In this document: positions 33,534 through 41,928 of the stretch, in pieces
How the letters are laid out: every line of letters begins with the position of its first letter
Position numbering within the stretch: the first letter of the stretch is position 1
Source of the DNA: Mesobacillus sp. S13
GTDB lineage: Bacteria > Bacillota > Bacilli > Bacillales > Cytobacillaceae
Direction of reading: 5' to 3'
Length of the DNA stretch: 64,000 bases
Assembly (NCBI RefSeq): GCF_020422885.1
Contig: NZ_CP084622.1
Span: 1,040,001-1,104,000 of the forward strand
Notes under the pieces: generated by a model
What the model was told of the DNA's origin: nothing
Databases searched by the model: none
The model's input: the letters and a program-made list of their open reading frames with translations, nothing else
Made by a program: the position numbers and the translations under genes

Positions 33534-35360
33534 GTGACAACGAAATTTTTTAAAATTTTCATGCTTATACTCCTTGCGTCGGCTGTTACCTTCCCACAAT
33601 TCGCTTCTGCGATGGCGGAGGTCACTTCCTTCAGCCAGTCTACTGGAACGGTTGCATACCAAGGGAACAGTGTGCCAGGATATGTTACTTTTGAGCTGAA
33701 GACCAGCGAACCGACGCGTGGTCATATTTTAGCAGTAGGCAACGGTATCCAGACGAAAATCAACCTTTCTTCTACCGATTTTAAAACAGTCCACAAAGTA
33801 GACTGGGTACCATGGGACGATACGAAGAAAGTTCCATTGCCAGCTGGGGAATACCAATTGAAGGCTTATTTGTCTGATCAAGGTTACAACCAGATGCAAG
33901 GTTATCCGCTTGGCAAACTGACGGTTGTCAATGAGACGAATCCAAAGCCTTTGATCGACCAGGTTTCCATCAATCCTTCCGTCTTCGCCCCAAAATATGG
34001 CGGAACAGAAACAGTTCAGATCCCTTTCAATTTGAATCGTCCAGCCGAGGTCCAGTTAAGCATCTGGCAAAATGGTGCCGAGATTTATGGAGGCAGTAAG
34101 ATGAAGCTTTTGCCAGGCACCCATTCTGTCACCTGGAATGGAAGAGATAATGCGGGACGAGTTGTTGCGGATGGAACATATGATGTGAATTTTAATTTCA
34201 TTGAAACGGCATATAACTACCCAGCGACGAAACAGTCTTCACAGAAAGCAGGAACGGTTACCATTAAGGATGGTGACTATAATATTCCGCTCTGGAGAGT
34301 AAAACAAGTGGTTACGGACGGTGTCTTCATTTCTGACGTAATCAGCCCCGATGGTGATGGGATCAACGACACGGTCTCAGGGCAATTCACATTGGCTGAG
34401 CCGGCAAAACTATCTATTTATATTGCGAATGCCGCAGGCGCGCATATGAAAAATGTCATCACCGAGCAGTCTTTCCAGGCGGGAACTCAAACATTTACAT
34501 GGGATGGTACCGACTTTTACGGCGGGAAAGCCGTTAATGGAAACTATTATATAAAAGTCATGTTGATTGAAGGAGCAAGCGCAGGTTATATCTCTTTTAT
34601 AGACAATGTGAGATTTGAAGGCGGCTATGAGGTAAAAGCACTTCAGCCTGAAAAGCGTGTCAGAGTAGTCGCTGAGAAGGCTCAGCTTTCTGTGTACCCG
34701 GCAGGACAGGGGTATACGGCTGTTAAGGGTGATACATTCCCATTGATTTCTGAAACAGTTGAAAACGGCCGGTACGAGGTGCTGGTCAAGGAAGGTGTAT
34801 CTGGAACAATCAATGTAAGTGATGTAGAACTTGTTGTTGAAACTGTTCCTCCGACAGTTCCCAACACTGCTGAGTACACTGTGGTGAGCGGTGACACTCT
34901 ATGGAAAATTGCAGCCAAGTTTAACACAACCATTTCAGAGATTGTGACTCTGAACAATCTTGATCCAAATAAGTATCTGTATATTGGCCAAATGCTAAAA
35001 GTACCGGCTACGGTTTCGCCAGAACCAGCTCCGCAGCCAGTGATCCACACGGTGCAATCAGGAGATACTCTCTGGAAAATTGCCCAAAAATATGGCACAA
35101 CCATTGATGCAATCATAAAAGCAAATAATCTTGACCCGGCAAAATATTTGTATATCGGTCAAAAGCTTACGATTCCCTCTTCAACTCCGACGCCGGAACC
35201 ACCGGCTGTCCAGCCTGTTGTCCATACAGTGGTAAGTGGAGACACGCTGTGGAAAATCAGTGTGAAATATGCCACGACAATCGATGCGGTCGTAAAGGCT
35301 AATAATCTTGATCCGGCAAAATATTTGTATATTGGCCAGAAGCTTACAATCCCACGCTAA
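33534..35360 (+). CDS. Secreted FlgD-like / triple-LysM cell wall protein
   Basis: A 608-residue protein starting at GTG 33534. It has a signal peptide (FFKIFMLILLASAVTFPQF, cleavage near ASA), then two FlgD-Ig-like modules: about 140-235 with VTWNGRDNAGRVVADGTYDV and about 260-360 with FTWDGTDFYGGKAVNGNYYI. A short SH3-like stretch follows (about 375-440). Three LysM domains end the protein (about 445-490, 503-548 and 562-607), each with SGDTLWKI and ANNLDPAKYLYIGQKL or a close variant; the last two are nearly identical, a recent duplication. Pro-rich linkers separate them. LysM binds peptidoglycan, so the protein should sit on the wall. No catalytic domain is seen; the Ig modules may act as an adhesin or scaffold. 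Confidence 0.85.
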   Translation: MTTKFFKIFMLILLASAVTFPQFASAMAEVTSFSQSTGTVAYQGNSVPGYVTFELKTSEPTRGHILAVGNGIQTKINLSSTDFKTVHKVDWVPWDDTKKVPLPAGEYQLKAYLSDQGYNQMQGYPLGKLTVVNETNPKPLIDQVSINPSVFAPKYGGTETVQIPFNLNRPAEVQLSIWQNGAEIYGGSKMKLLPGTHSVTWNGRDNAGRVVADGTYDVNFNFIETAYNYPATKQSSQKAGTVTIKDGDYNIPLWRVKQVVTDGVFISDVISPDGDGINDTVSGQFTLAEPAKLSIYIANAAGAHMKNVITEQSFQAGTQTFTWDGTDFYGGKAVNGNYYIKVMLIEGASAGYISFIDNVRFEGGYEVKALQPEKRVRVVAEKAQLSVYPAGQGYTAVKGDTFPLISETVENGRYEVLVKEGVSGTINVSDVELVVETVPPTVPNTAEYTVVSGDTLWKIAAKFNTTISEIVTLNNLDPNKYLYIGQMLKVPATVSPEPAPQPVIHTVQSGDTLWKIAQKYGTTIDAIIKANNLDPAKYLYIGQKLTIPSSTPTPEPPAVQPVVHTVVSGDTLWKISVKYATTIDAVVKANNLDPAKYLYIGQKLTIPR

Positions 35361-35366
35361 TTTTGT

Positions 35367-35395
35367 AACCTGTTCCTATTTGGAGCAGGTTTTTT
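35367..35395 (+). terminator. Terminator of the LysM protein gene
   Basis: AACCTGTTCC (35367-35376) pairs with GGAGCAGGTT (35382-35391, one G-U), followed by a T-run. Confidence 0.9.
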
Positions 35396-35481
35396 ACATT
35401 CAATAAGTGTACCTTTCTGAATCACTCCTATATAATTGAAGTTATAATATTCAGAAATCTCTCCGTGAAGGAGGAAAGTCA

Positions 35482-37530
35482 ATGATAGAATTCAGGGATA
35501 TTGTGACGCCTGTCCACTGCCTGGTCACAGAAAAAACTACATTAAGAGACGCTCTTGGATTTTTTAAAAAGGAAAAATGGAACCTGCTGCCCGTGACAGA
35601 TGCAGAGCGGAATTTGCACGGGGTTTTTACTCGGAGCGGGCTTTACCAAATGATACTCGATGGCAGTCCGCTTGATGCACCAATCCGGCCATACATAAAG
35701 AAGCAAGTAAGGTCGCTACGAATAGATACTCCTTACAGGGAAATCGAACAAATTGTGAAGACAAGCCAGGTTGGGACTGGGGTTGTGCTTGATGAACGGG
35801 ATAAGGTCATCGGCTTACTGACCAAGACCGATATGGTGCTCGCTCTATTAAAATCAGCGAATACACTCAAGGATCAGCTGGAAACAATCCTGAAGCATTC
35901 CAATATTGGGGTGCTCATGACTGATGAAAGGATGCAAGTGGTGTATGCGAATGACGCTTTTGCCAAAATCAGCGGACGGACATTTGATTCCATCATGTCC
36001 AGGGAACTTGACGAGATTTTCCCTGGGCTGCTTCACGAAGAAAGTTCGCCGCATCATTATGAAAAATTCAAGTCGATCCTTCATATATCATCGTATGAAA
36101 CAGTCAATCATGAAGAAGGAAAAATCCTGTTATTCCAGGATATTTCCGAATTTGAAAAAATGGCGGAAGAGCTCGAGACAGTCAAAAAGCTGAAGCTGAC
36201 AATCGAGACGACGCTTGAGAATGCTTATGATGGAATCCTGATGACCGATGAAAGGAACATGATCACAATGGTCAGTCCTCCGTTGCTCGAACTGTTCAAC
36301 CTAGAAAAAACAGAAGTTTTATATAAGCCAGTTGAGCAAGTACTTCCACAGCTGAAGCTTGGCAATGTGTTCAGGTCTGAAATGGCGGAAGTCAGCGATT
36401 TTAACGAAATGAACGGAATTAGATACATTGTCCACCGCATTCCAATCAAAAAGGATGGCAAGGTGATCGGGGCGATTGGAAAAGTGATGTTCCGCCAGTT
36501 GAACGAGGTCAGCGAGTTGTTCAAGAGACTTCAGAAAGCGGAGAACAAGGCAAGCTTTTACCATCAGCAGCTGCAGAAATCAGAGTCGGCCAGATTTACC
36601 TGGGATCATATTTATAGCGAAGACCCTTATATGGAGAAGTTGAAGAAAAGTGCTGCCAAAGCAGCAAAAGGCCGATCCACAGTATTGGTCAGGGGGGAAA
36701 GCGGGACAGGGAAAGAATTGTTCGCGCATGCCATCCATAACAGCAGCGCCCGGAGCGATGGCAAGTTTGTCGTCGTCAATTGTGCCGCGATACCTGAGGA
36801 CCTGCTTGAATCGGAGTTTTTCGGTTATGAAGAAGGTGCCTTCACAGGGGCAAAGCAGCGCGGTAAAATCGGTAAATTTGACCTTGCGAATGGCGGGACG
36901 CTTTTCCTCGATGAAATCGGTGATATGTCACTCTCCCTCCAGGCAAAGCTGCTGAGAGTCCTGCAGGAACGGGAGTTTTATCGGGTAGGCGGAAATGTGC
37001 GGGTGAAGGTCGATGTCCGGATCATCGCAGCCACAAACCGGAACCTTGAAGAAATGGTGAAACAGGGGGAATTCAGGGAGGACCTCTATTATCGCTTGAA
37101 CGTCATTTCCTTGAATATCCCGCCACTGAGGGAACGTGTGCAGGATGTCGAGTACTTGATCACAGGTTTAATGAAAGAATTGAATTCGATGCTGGGAACA
37201 AGCATCACAGGTATCTCTTCACAGGCGAAGGAATCGCTGCTGCGCTACAGTTGGCCAGGCAATGTCCGGGAATTGCGGAATGTCCTTGAGCGCGCTATGA
37301 CCTTTGCCGAGCACGGAAAAATTCAGTCTGAGGATCTGCCCGACTACTTGCTCTCGCAACTATCCAGTCCATCGACCGAACAAATCAGCCTTGTGGAAGA
37401 TGCCGAGCTCGGCGCAATCAAAAAAGCCCTTACCCAGGCGAATGGAAACAAAGCCAAAGCAGCAAGACTGCTGGGCATCAGCCGCTCCGGCTTATATGAA
37501 AAAATAAAGAAATATCAGCTGAGCGTATAG
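35482..37530 (+). CDS. Sigma-54-dependent activator (CBS-CBS-PAS-PAS-AAA-Fis)
   Basis: A 682-residue enhancer-binding protein. A CBS pair (about 1-122) precedes two PAS domains (about 130-222 and 236-340), a short coiled coil, and the AAA+ domain with Walker A GESGTGKE (405-412), the sigma-54-contacting GAFTGA loop (452-457), Walker B GGTLFLDEIGD (471-481) and the arginine-rich FREDLYYRLNV region. A Fis-type helix-turn-helix closes the protein (about 643-679; GNKAKAARLLGISRSGLYEK). An AAGGAGG site precedes ATG 35482. CBS domains commonly bind adenosyl nucleotides or CoA-type ligands. It sits between two sigma-54 promoters carrying the same UAS (32391 and 37589) and most likely activates both. 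Confidence 0.93.
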   Translation: MIEFRDIVTPVHCLVTEKTTLRDALGFFKKEKWNLLPVTDAERNLHGVFTRSGLYQMILDGSPLDAPIRPYIKKQVRSLRIDTPYREIEQIVKTSQVGTGVVLDERDKVIGLLTKTDMVLALLKSANTLKDQLETILKHSNIGVLMTDERMQVVYANDAFAKISGRTFDSIMSRELDEIFPGLLHEESSPHHYEKFKSILHISSYETVNHEEGKILLFQDISEFEKMAEELETVKKLKLTIETTLENAYDGILMTDERNMITMVSPPLLELFNLEKTEVLYKPVEQVLPQLKLGNVFRSEMAEVSDFNEMNGIRYIVHRIPIKKDGKVIGAIGKVMFRQLNEVSELFKRLQKAENKASFYHQQLQKSESARFTWDHIYSEDPYMEKLKKSAAKAAKGRSTVLVRGESGTGKELFAHAIHNSSARSDGKFVVVNCAAIPEDLLESEFFGYEEGAFTGAKQRGKIGKFDLANGGTLFLDEIGDMSLSLQAKLLRVLQEREFYRVGGNVRVKVDVRIIAATNRNLEEMVKQGEFREDLYYRLNVISLNIPPLRERVQDVEYLITGLMKELNSMLGTSITGISSQAKESLLRYSWPGNVRELRNVLERAMTFAEHGKIQSEDLPDYLLSQLSSPSTEQISLVEDAELGAIKKALTQANGNKAKAARLLGISRSGLYEKIKKYQLSV

Positions 37531-37588
37531 AAAGTTTTATTCGAAGTGGAATTATCACTTGTTTTTTCAAGTTCGCCAATCACATCAT

Positions 37589-37625
37589 AGTGTCCAAACA
37601 CAGTGTCCTATTTTCGGACACTGTG
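37589..37625. promoter_or_regulatory. Upstream activating sequence, acyl-CoA cluster
   Basis: CACAGTGTCC (37599-37608) and GGACACTGTG (37616-37625) form a perfect 10-bp inverted repeat with a 7-base spacer. A third half site, AGTGTCC, lies at 37589-37595. The AGTGTCC/GGACACT core is shared with the UAS at 32391-32434. The centre is about 72 bases upstream of the -24 element. Confidence 0.75.
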
Positions 37626-37681
37626 CAGGACGATTACATTTTTTACTCCTTGGTTTTACCGCCTTCCTAGTTTTCGGAAAA

Positions 37682-37698
37682 TTGGCATAATTATTGCA
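37682..37698 (+). promoter_or_regulatory. Sigma-54 promoter of the acyl-CoA cluster
   Basis: TTGGCATAATTATTGCA matches the -24/-12 consensus, with GG at 37684-37685 and GC at 37696-37697, 12 bases apart. It lies about 50 bases upstream of the first ligase gene. Confidence 0.87.
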
Positions 37699-37747
37699 TG
37701 AATAAAGTTGAATGCGTTTTCAAATATAATCAAGGGGGATGTTGTGA

Positions 37748-39271
37748 ATGGATATTGGTTCATATTTAGCGCAGAATGCGAAGAAAACACCGGAGAAGCT
37801 AGCGATTGATTGTGAAGGCAGGAGTTATACCTACAAGCAGTTTAATGAAGAAGTGAACAAATTGGCTCATGGCCTGCTCGGTCTGGGTATTCGCAAGGGC
37901 GAGAGAGTCGCTCTGATGATGAAGAATTCTGATCAGTTTGTGTTTGCTTTTTTTGCAGCAGCTAAAATCGGGGCGGTGATTGTGCCGGTGAATTTCCGTC
38001 TGACAGCATCCGAGGTCCATTACATACTTGAACAGTCCGGAACGGTCCTGGTTATTTGTGATGATGAATTCGAGGATATCATCACCTCTGCACGTGAAGG
38101 GACAAATGCAGCGCATGTCATCACGACCGGAACCCCTAAAGCAGTCGGGCATCATTCATTCAATCATGTCCTTTCTGAAAATGCCTCCAATCCACAAATT
38201 GAAGTCAGCGATGATGATGACCTGGAAATTTTATATACGTCTGGAACGACTGGCAGACCCAAGGGTGCCTTGTTTGACCATAAACGAGTGTTCAATGTTG
38301 GACTGACGATGATGATCAGCATGGGCATCAACCAGGAGGAACGAATTCTCCACATCGCTCCGCTGTTTCATTCGGCCCAGCTTAATCTGTTCCTGATTTC
38401 CGGTGTCGTTCTTGGAGCCACTCATATCATTCATCGGGATTTTCATCCAGTTACCACTCTCCAGGCAATCCAACAGCATAAAATAACCCATTTCTTTGGC
38501 GTGCCTGCTATGTACAACTTCATGCTGCAGGTGCCGAATGCTTCTGAATACGACCTGTCTTCAATCAAAAGATGCGGATATGGTGCTGCACCAATGGCGC
38601 CGGAACTTGTCCGAAAAAGTATGGAACTTTTCAGGACAGACCAGTTCTATAATCTTTGCGGCCTGACGGAGGCTGGTCCTGGTGGAATCCTGCTTGGGCC
38701 TGAAGGTCATAAGCACCACCTTGGGAAGGGCGGGAAAGCCGCATTCCTGACTGAAGCCAGAGTGGTGAACGAAGAAGGCAAGGATATCAAGCCAGGTGCG
38801 GTCGGCGAGTTCGTCATCAAAGGCGAGTCCATCATGAAGGAATACTATAAGAAGCCGGAAGAAACGGCAAAAACGATTAAAGACGGGTGGCTGTATACAG
38901 GTGACCTGGCAACGATTGATGAAGAAGGATATATCACACTCGTCGACCGGAAAAAAGACATGATCATTTCGGGCGGGGAAAATGTTTACTCCATTGAAGT
39001 AGAAGAGGTCCTTTATGAACATCCTGCCGTAATGGAGGCAGCGATTATCGGACTGCCTGACGAAGTCTGGGGAGAAGCTGTCTGCGCAGTCATCGTGCCA
39101 AAACAGGGAGCGGCTGTTGACGAGCAGGAGCTTAAGACTTTCTGCCGTCAAAAACTGGCAGGCTATAAAGTGCCGAGAAAGATTTTTATCGAAGAGGCAT
39201 TGCCAAGGAACGCTTCCGGTAAAATCCTGAAATACCAGCTTCGCCAGAAACTGAATGAAGTGAAGCTTTAA
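37748..39271 (+). CDS. Acyl-CoA synthetase (ligase 1 of cluster)
   Basis: A 507-residue class I adenylate-forming enzyme. It has the P-loop-like A3 motif YTSGTTGRPKG (about 161-171), GLTEAGPGG, the hinge region YTGDLATIDEEGYITLVDRKKD and the C-terminal catalytic Lys in NASGKILKYQ. It activates a carboxylic acid with ATP and CoA. Length and motifs fit medium-chain, aromatic or dicarboxylic acid CoA ligases; the acid is not evident. A GGGGGATG site precedes ATG 37748. As the first gene behind the sigma-54 promoter it is the likely entry step of the pathway. Confidence 0.9.
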   Translation: MDIGSYLAQNAKKTPEKLAIDCEGRSYTYKQFNEEVNKLAHGLLGLGIRKGERVALMMKNSDQFVFAFFAAAKIGAVIVPVNFRLTASEVHYILEQSGTVLVICDDEFEDIITSAREGTNAAHVITTGTPKAVGHHSFNHVLSENASNPQIEVSDDDDLEILYTSGTTGRPKGALFDHKRVFNVGLTMMISMGINQEERILHIAPLFHSAQLNLFLISGVVLGATHIIHRDFHPVTTLQAIQQHKITHFFGVPAMYNFMLQVPNASEYDLSSIKRCGYGAAPMAPELVRKSMELFRTDQFYNLCGLTEAGPGGILLGPEGHKHHLGKGGKAAFLTEARVVNEEGKDIKPGAVGEFVIKGESIMKEYYKKPEETAKTIKDGWLYTGDLATIDEEGYITLVDRKKDMIISGGENVYSIEVEEVLYEHPAVMEAAIIGLPDEVWGEAVCAVIVPKQGAAVDEQELKTFCRQKLAGYKVPRKIFIEEALPRNASGKILKYQLRQKLNEVKL

Positions 39272-39300
39272 TAGTTTGAGAGAAAAGGGGAGATGCAAAT

Positions 39301-40446
39301 ATGAAACACCCTTATTTAACGGATGATCATGAGATTTTTCGCAGGTCACTAAGGAAGTTTTTAGAAAAGGAGGCCTATCCTTTCTATGACCAGTGGGAGG
39401 AAGAGCGGATGATTCCGCGCTCCTTCTGGGAGAAGATGGGTGAGCAAGGCTATCTTTGTCCGGATATCGATGAGGAATACGGCGGCAGTGAGGTTGACTG
39501 GGGATTCGCCGTTGTCATCAATGAAGAGCTCGAGCGGGTAGGCTCCGGCCTGGTTGGCGTAGGGCTGCATAATGACATCGTAGTTCCATATATCACTTCT
39601 TATGGAACAGATGAGCAGAAAAAGCGCTGGCTGCCTAAATGTACGACGGGTGAAATTATCACGGCTATAGCAATGACAGAGCCGGGGACAGGTTCGGACC
39701 TGGCGAACATCCAGACCACCGCCATCCTTGATGGAGACCACTATGTTTTAAATGGGCAAAAAACCTTCATCACAAATGGCATTCAGTCCGATTTGATTGT
39801 TGTTGCCTGTAAAACCGATCCGAAGGCGCATCCGAAGCATAAAGGTGTGAGCTTGCTTGTCGTTGAGCGAGATACACCCGGGTTTTCACGTGGAAGGAAG
39901 CTGAATAAGGTCGGGCTGCACTGCCAGGATACCGCAGAGCTTATTTTTGAGGACTGCCGGGTACCGAAGGAAAACCTACTTGGAGAAGAAGGGAAGGGAT
40001 TCCTTTATCTAATGGAAAAGCTTCAGCAGGAACGCCTGCTTGTTGCGATTGCAGCACAGACAGCTTCCGAAGTCATGCTAAAGCAGACAATCGATTATGT
40101 TAAAAGCCGTGAAGCATTCGGCAAGCCCGTAAGCAAGTTCCAGAATACACAATTCAAGATTGTCGAGATGGCAACAGAAATCCAAATGAGCAGAGCCTTT
40201 CTTGACCAGCTGATTGCCGAGCATATCGAAGGCAAGGATGTTGTGACAAAGGTATCGATGGCCAAGTGGAAGCTGACAGATAGCGCGAAAAAGATCGCCG
40301 CCGAATGCATGCAGCTCCATGGCGGCTATGGGTATATGGAAGAATACGAGATTGCGAGAAGATTCCGTGACATCCCGGTTGCCAGCATTTATGCAGGAAC
40401 GAATGAAATCATGAAGACCATCGTTGCTAAAAACCTTGGCTTATAG
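39301..40446 (+). CDS. Acyl-CoA dehydrogenase
   Basis: A 381-residue FAD-dependent acyl-CoA dehydrogenase. It has the FAD/substrate signature AIAMTEPGTGSDLANIQT (about 123-140), the second family signature ECMQLHGGYGYMEEYEIARRFRD and the catalytic base Glu369 (AGTNEIMK). It introduces the alpha-beta double bond into acyl-CoA and passes electrons to ETF; no ETF genes are in the window. An AAAGGGGAG site precedes ATG 39301. It follows the first ligase by 29 bases in the same operon. Confidence 0.93.
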   Translation: MKHPYLTDDHEIFRRSLRKFLEKEAYPFYDQWEEERMIPRSFWEKMGEQGYLCPDIDEEYGGSEVDWGFAVVINEELERVGSGLVGVGLHNDIVVPYITSYGTDEQKKRWLPKCTTGEIITAIAMTEPGTGSDLANIQTTAILDGDHYVLNGQKTFITNGIQSDLIVVACKTDPKAHPKHKGVSLLVVERDTPGFSRGRKLNKVGLHCQDTAELIFEDCRVPKENLLGEEGKGFLYLMEKLQQERLLVAIAAQTASEVMLKQTIDYVKSREAFGKPVSKFQNTQFKIVEMATEIQMSRAFLDQLIAEHIEGKDVVTKVSMAKWKLTDSAKKIAAECMQLHGGYGYMEEYEIARRFRDIPVASIYAGTNEIMKTIVAKNLGL

Positions 40447-40494
40447 TTTGGCAGAGTTTAAACAGAAGACGTTATACAGAAAGGAAGATGAAGC

Positions 40495-41649
40495 ATGCGT
40501 GAAGTTGTGATCGTCGAAGCTGTCAGGACACCTGTCGGCAGAAGAAAAGGGTTATTAAAGGATATCAGGCCGGATGAGCTGGCTGCCCAAGTACTTAAAG
40601 AAGTGGTGAACCGGGCTGGAATCGATGCTGGGCTTGTAGAAGATGTCATCTTGGGCTGTGTGACACAGTCAGGAGAACAAGCCGGCGATATTGCCAGGGT
40701 AGCCGCTTTAACTGCCGGTTTCCCGATTGAAGTACCAGGAACAACGATTGATCGTCAATGCGGATCCAGCCAGCAGGCAGTCCATTTTGCCGCCCAGGCA
40801 ATCCTTGCGGGGGACATGGATGTAGTCATTGCCGGCGGAGTTGAAAATATGACCCGTGTTCCAATGGGTTCCAATTATCAGGATGCCAACCCATTCAGCC
40901 CTAAATTAAGGGAGCAGTATGAAATGATCCATCAGGGTCTATCAGCAGAACGAATTGCGGAGAAATACGGTTTTACCCGAAGTGAACTTGATGAGTTTTC
41001 TGCTGAAAGCCATCGCCGCGCCCTGAAGGCCCAGGCAGAAGGTTATTTCAAAAAAGAAATCATGCCGCTGGAGGTCACTCTTGAAAATGGTGAAACGACC
41101 TTGATGACCGATGATTCGGGCCCTCGTGAAGGGACGACACCTGAGGTACTGGCCGGATTGAAAACGGTCTTCAAAGAGGATGGAGTCATCCATGCCGGCA
41201 ACGCGAGCCAAATCAGTGACGGTGCCGGAGTCCTGCTTTTGATGAGCCGTGAAAAAGCGGAGGAATTAGGCTTGAAACCGCGCTTCAAGGTTCACACCCG
41301 GGTTGTAGTGGGATCCGATCCGACTTTGATGCTGACAGGGCCAATCCCAGCAACGGAAAAAGTCCTCAAAAAAGCAGGCTTGAAGCTGGAGGATATCGAT
41401 GTTTTCGAGGTGAACGAAGCATTCGCACCTGTACCGATGGCATGGCTGAAGGAAACGGGAGCCGATCCTGCGAAGCTAAATCCGAATGGCGGCGCAATCG
41501 CGCTTGGCCATCCTCTTGGAGCGAGCGGCGCACGTCTGATGATTTCGATGATGCACGAACTCGAGCGGACCGGCGGACGGTACGGCTTGCAGACAATGTG
41601 TGAAGGACATGGCATGGCGAACGCGACCATTATAGAGCGGTTAGACTAA
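40495..41649 (+). CDS. Acetyl-CoA acyltransferase (thiolase)
   Basis: A 384-residue thiolase with nucleophilic Cys89 (DRQCGSSQQ), catalytic His339 (GHPLGASG) and Cys369 (TMCEGHG). It cleaves 3-ketoacyl-CoA with CoA and so completes a beta-oxidation round. An AAAGGAAG site precedes ATG 40495. It lies 48 bases after the dehydrogenase gene. The next ligase gene is separated by a 279-base gap filled with a 52-bp-period repeat, so the operon may be attenuated or may continue beyond it. Confidence 0.94.
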   Translation: MREVVIVEAVRTPVGRRKGLLKDIRPDELAAQVLKEVVNRAGIDAGLVEDVILGCVTQSGEQAGDIARVAALTAGFPIEVPGTTIDRQCGSSQQAVHFAAQAILAGDMDVVIAGGVENMTRVPMGSNYQDANPFSPKLREQYEMIHQGLSAERIAEKYGFTRSELDEFSAESHRRALKAQAEGYFKKEIMPLEVTLENGETTLMTDDSGPREGTTPEVLAGLKTVFKEDGVIHAGNASQISDGAGVLLLMSREKAEELGLKPRFKVHTRVVVGSDPTLMLTGPIPATEKVLKKAGLKLEDIDVFEVNEAFAPVPMAWLKETGADPAKLNPNGGAIALGHPLGASGARLMISMMHELERTGGRYGLQTMCEGHGMANATIIERLD

Positions 41650-41671
41650 AAGGTTTCTAACACTCATTGGT

Positions 41672-41864
41672 GCCCGAAAATTGTAGAAGGTAGAAAATAA
41701 GTCACCAAGGAGTCCTATTGGTGCCCGAAAATTGTAGAAGTTAGAAAAATAAGTCACCAATGAGTGTTATTCGCGCCCGAAAATTGTAGTAGTCCGAAAA
41801 ATTGGTCACCAATCCGTCCTGTTGGCGGCCGAAAATTGGCAAAGCAAAAGAAACAGGTCACCAA
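41672..41864. repeat. 52-bp-period intergenic repeat, four copies
   Basis: The unit contains GCCCGAAAATTGTAG and ends GTCACCAA. GTCACCAA occurs at 41701, 41753, 41805 and 41857, exactly 52 bases apart. The (G)GCCCGAAAATTG part occurs at 41672, 41723, 41775 and 41827. It lies within the acyl-CoA cluster, between the thiolase gene and the second ligase gene. Confidence 0.93.
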
Positions 41865-41928
41865 TGGGGCGACTTTTATCAGTGACGCAGTAAAGCATAA
41901 AACCGACATTTTATTAGGAGGAATGCAA

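Noticed and set aside
41764..41928. N-terminal extension of the second acyl-CoA ligase
   Set aside because: The frame is open through the repeat, but the strong TAGGAGG site and family start place initiation at 41929.
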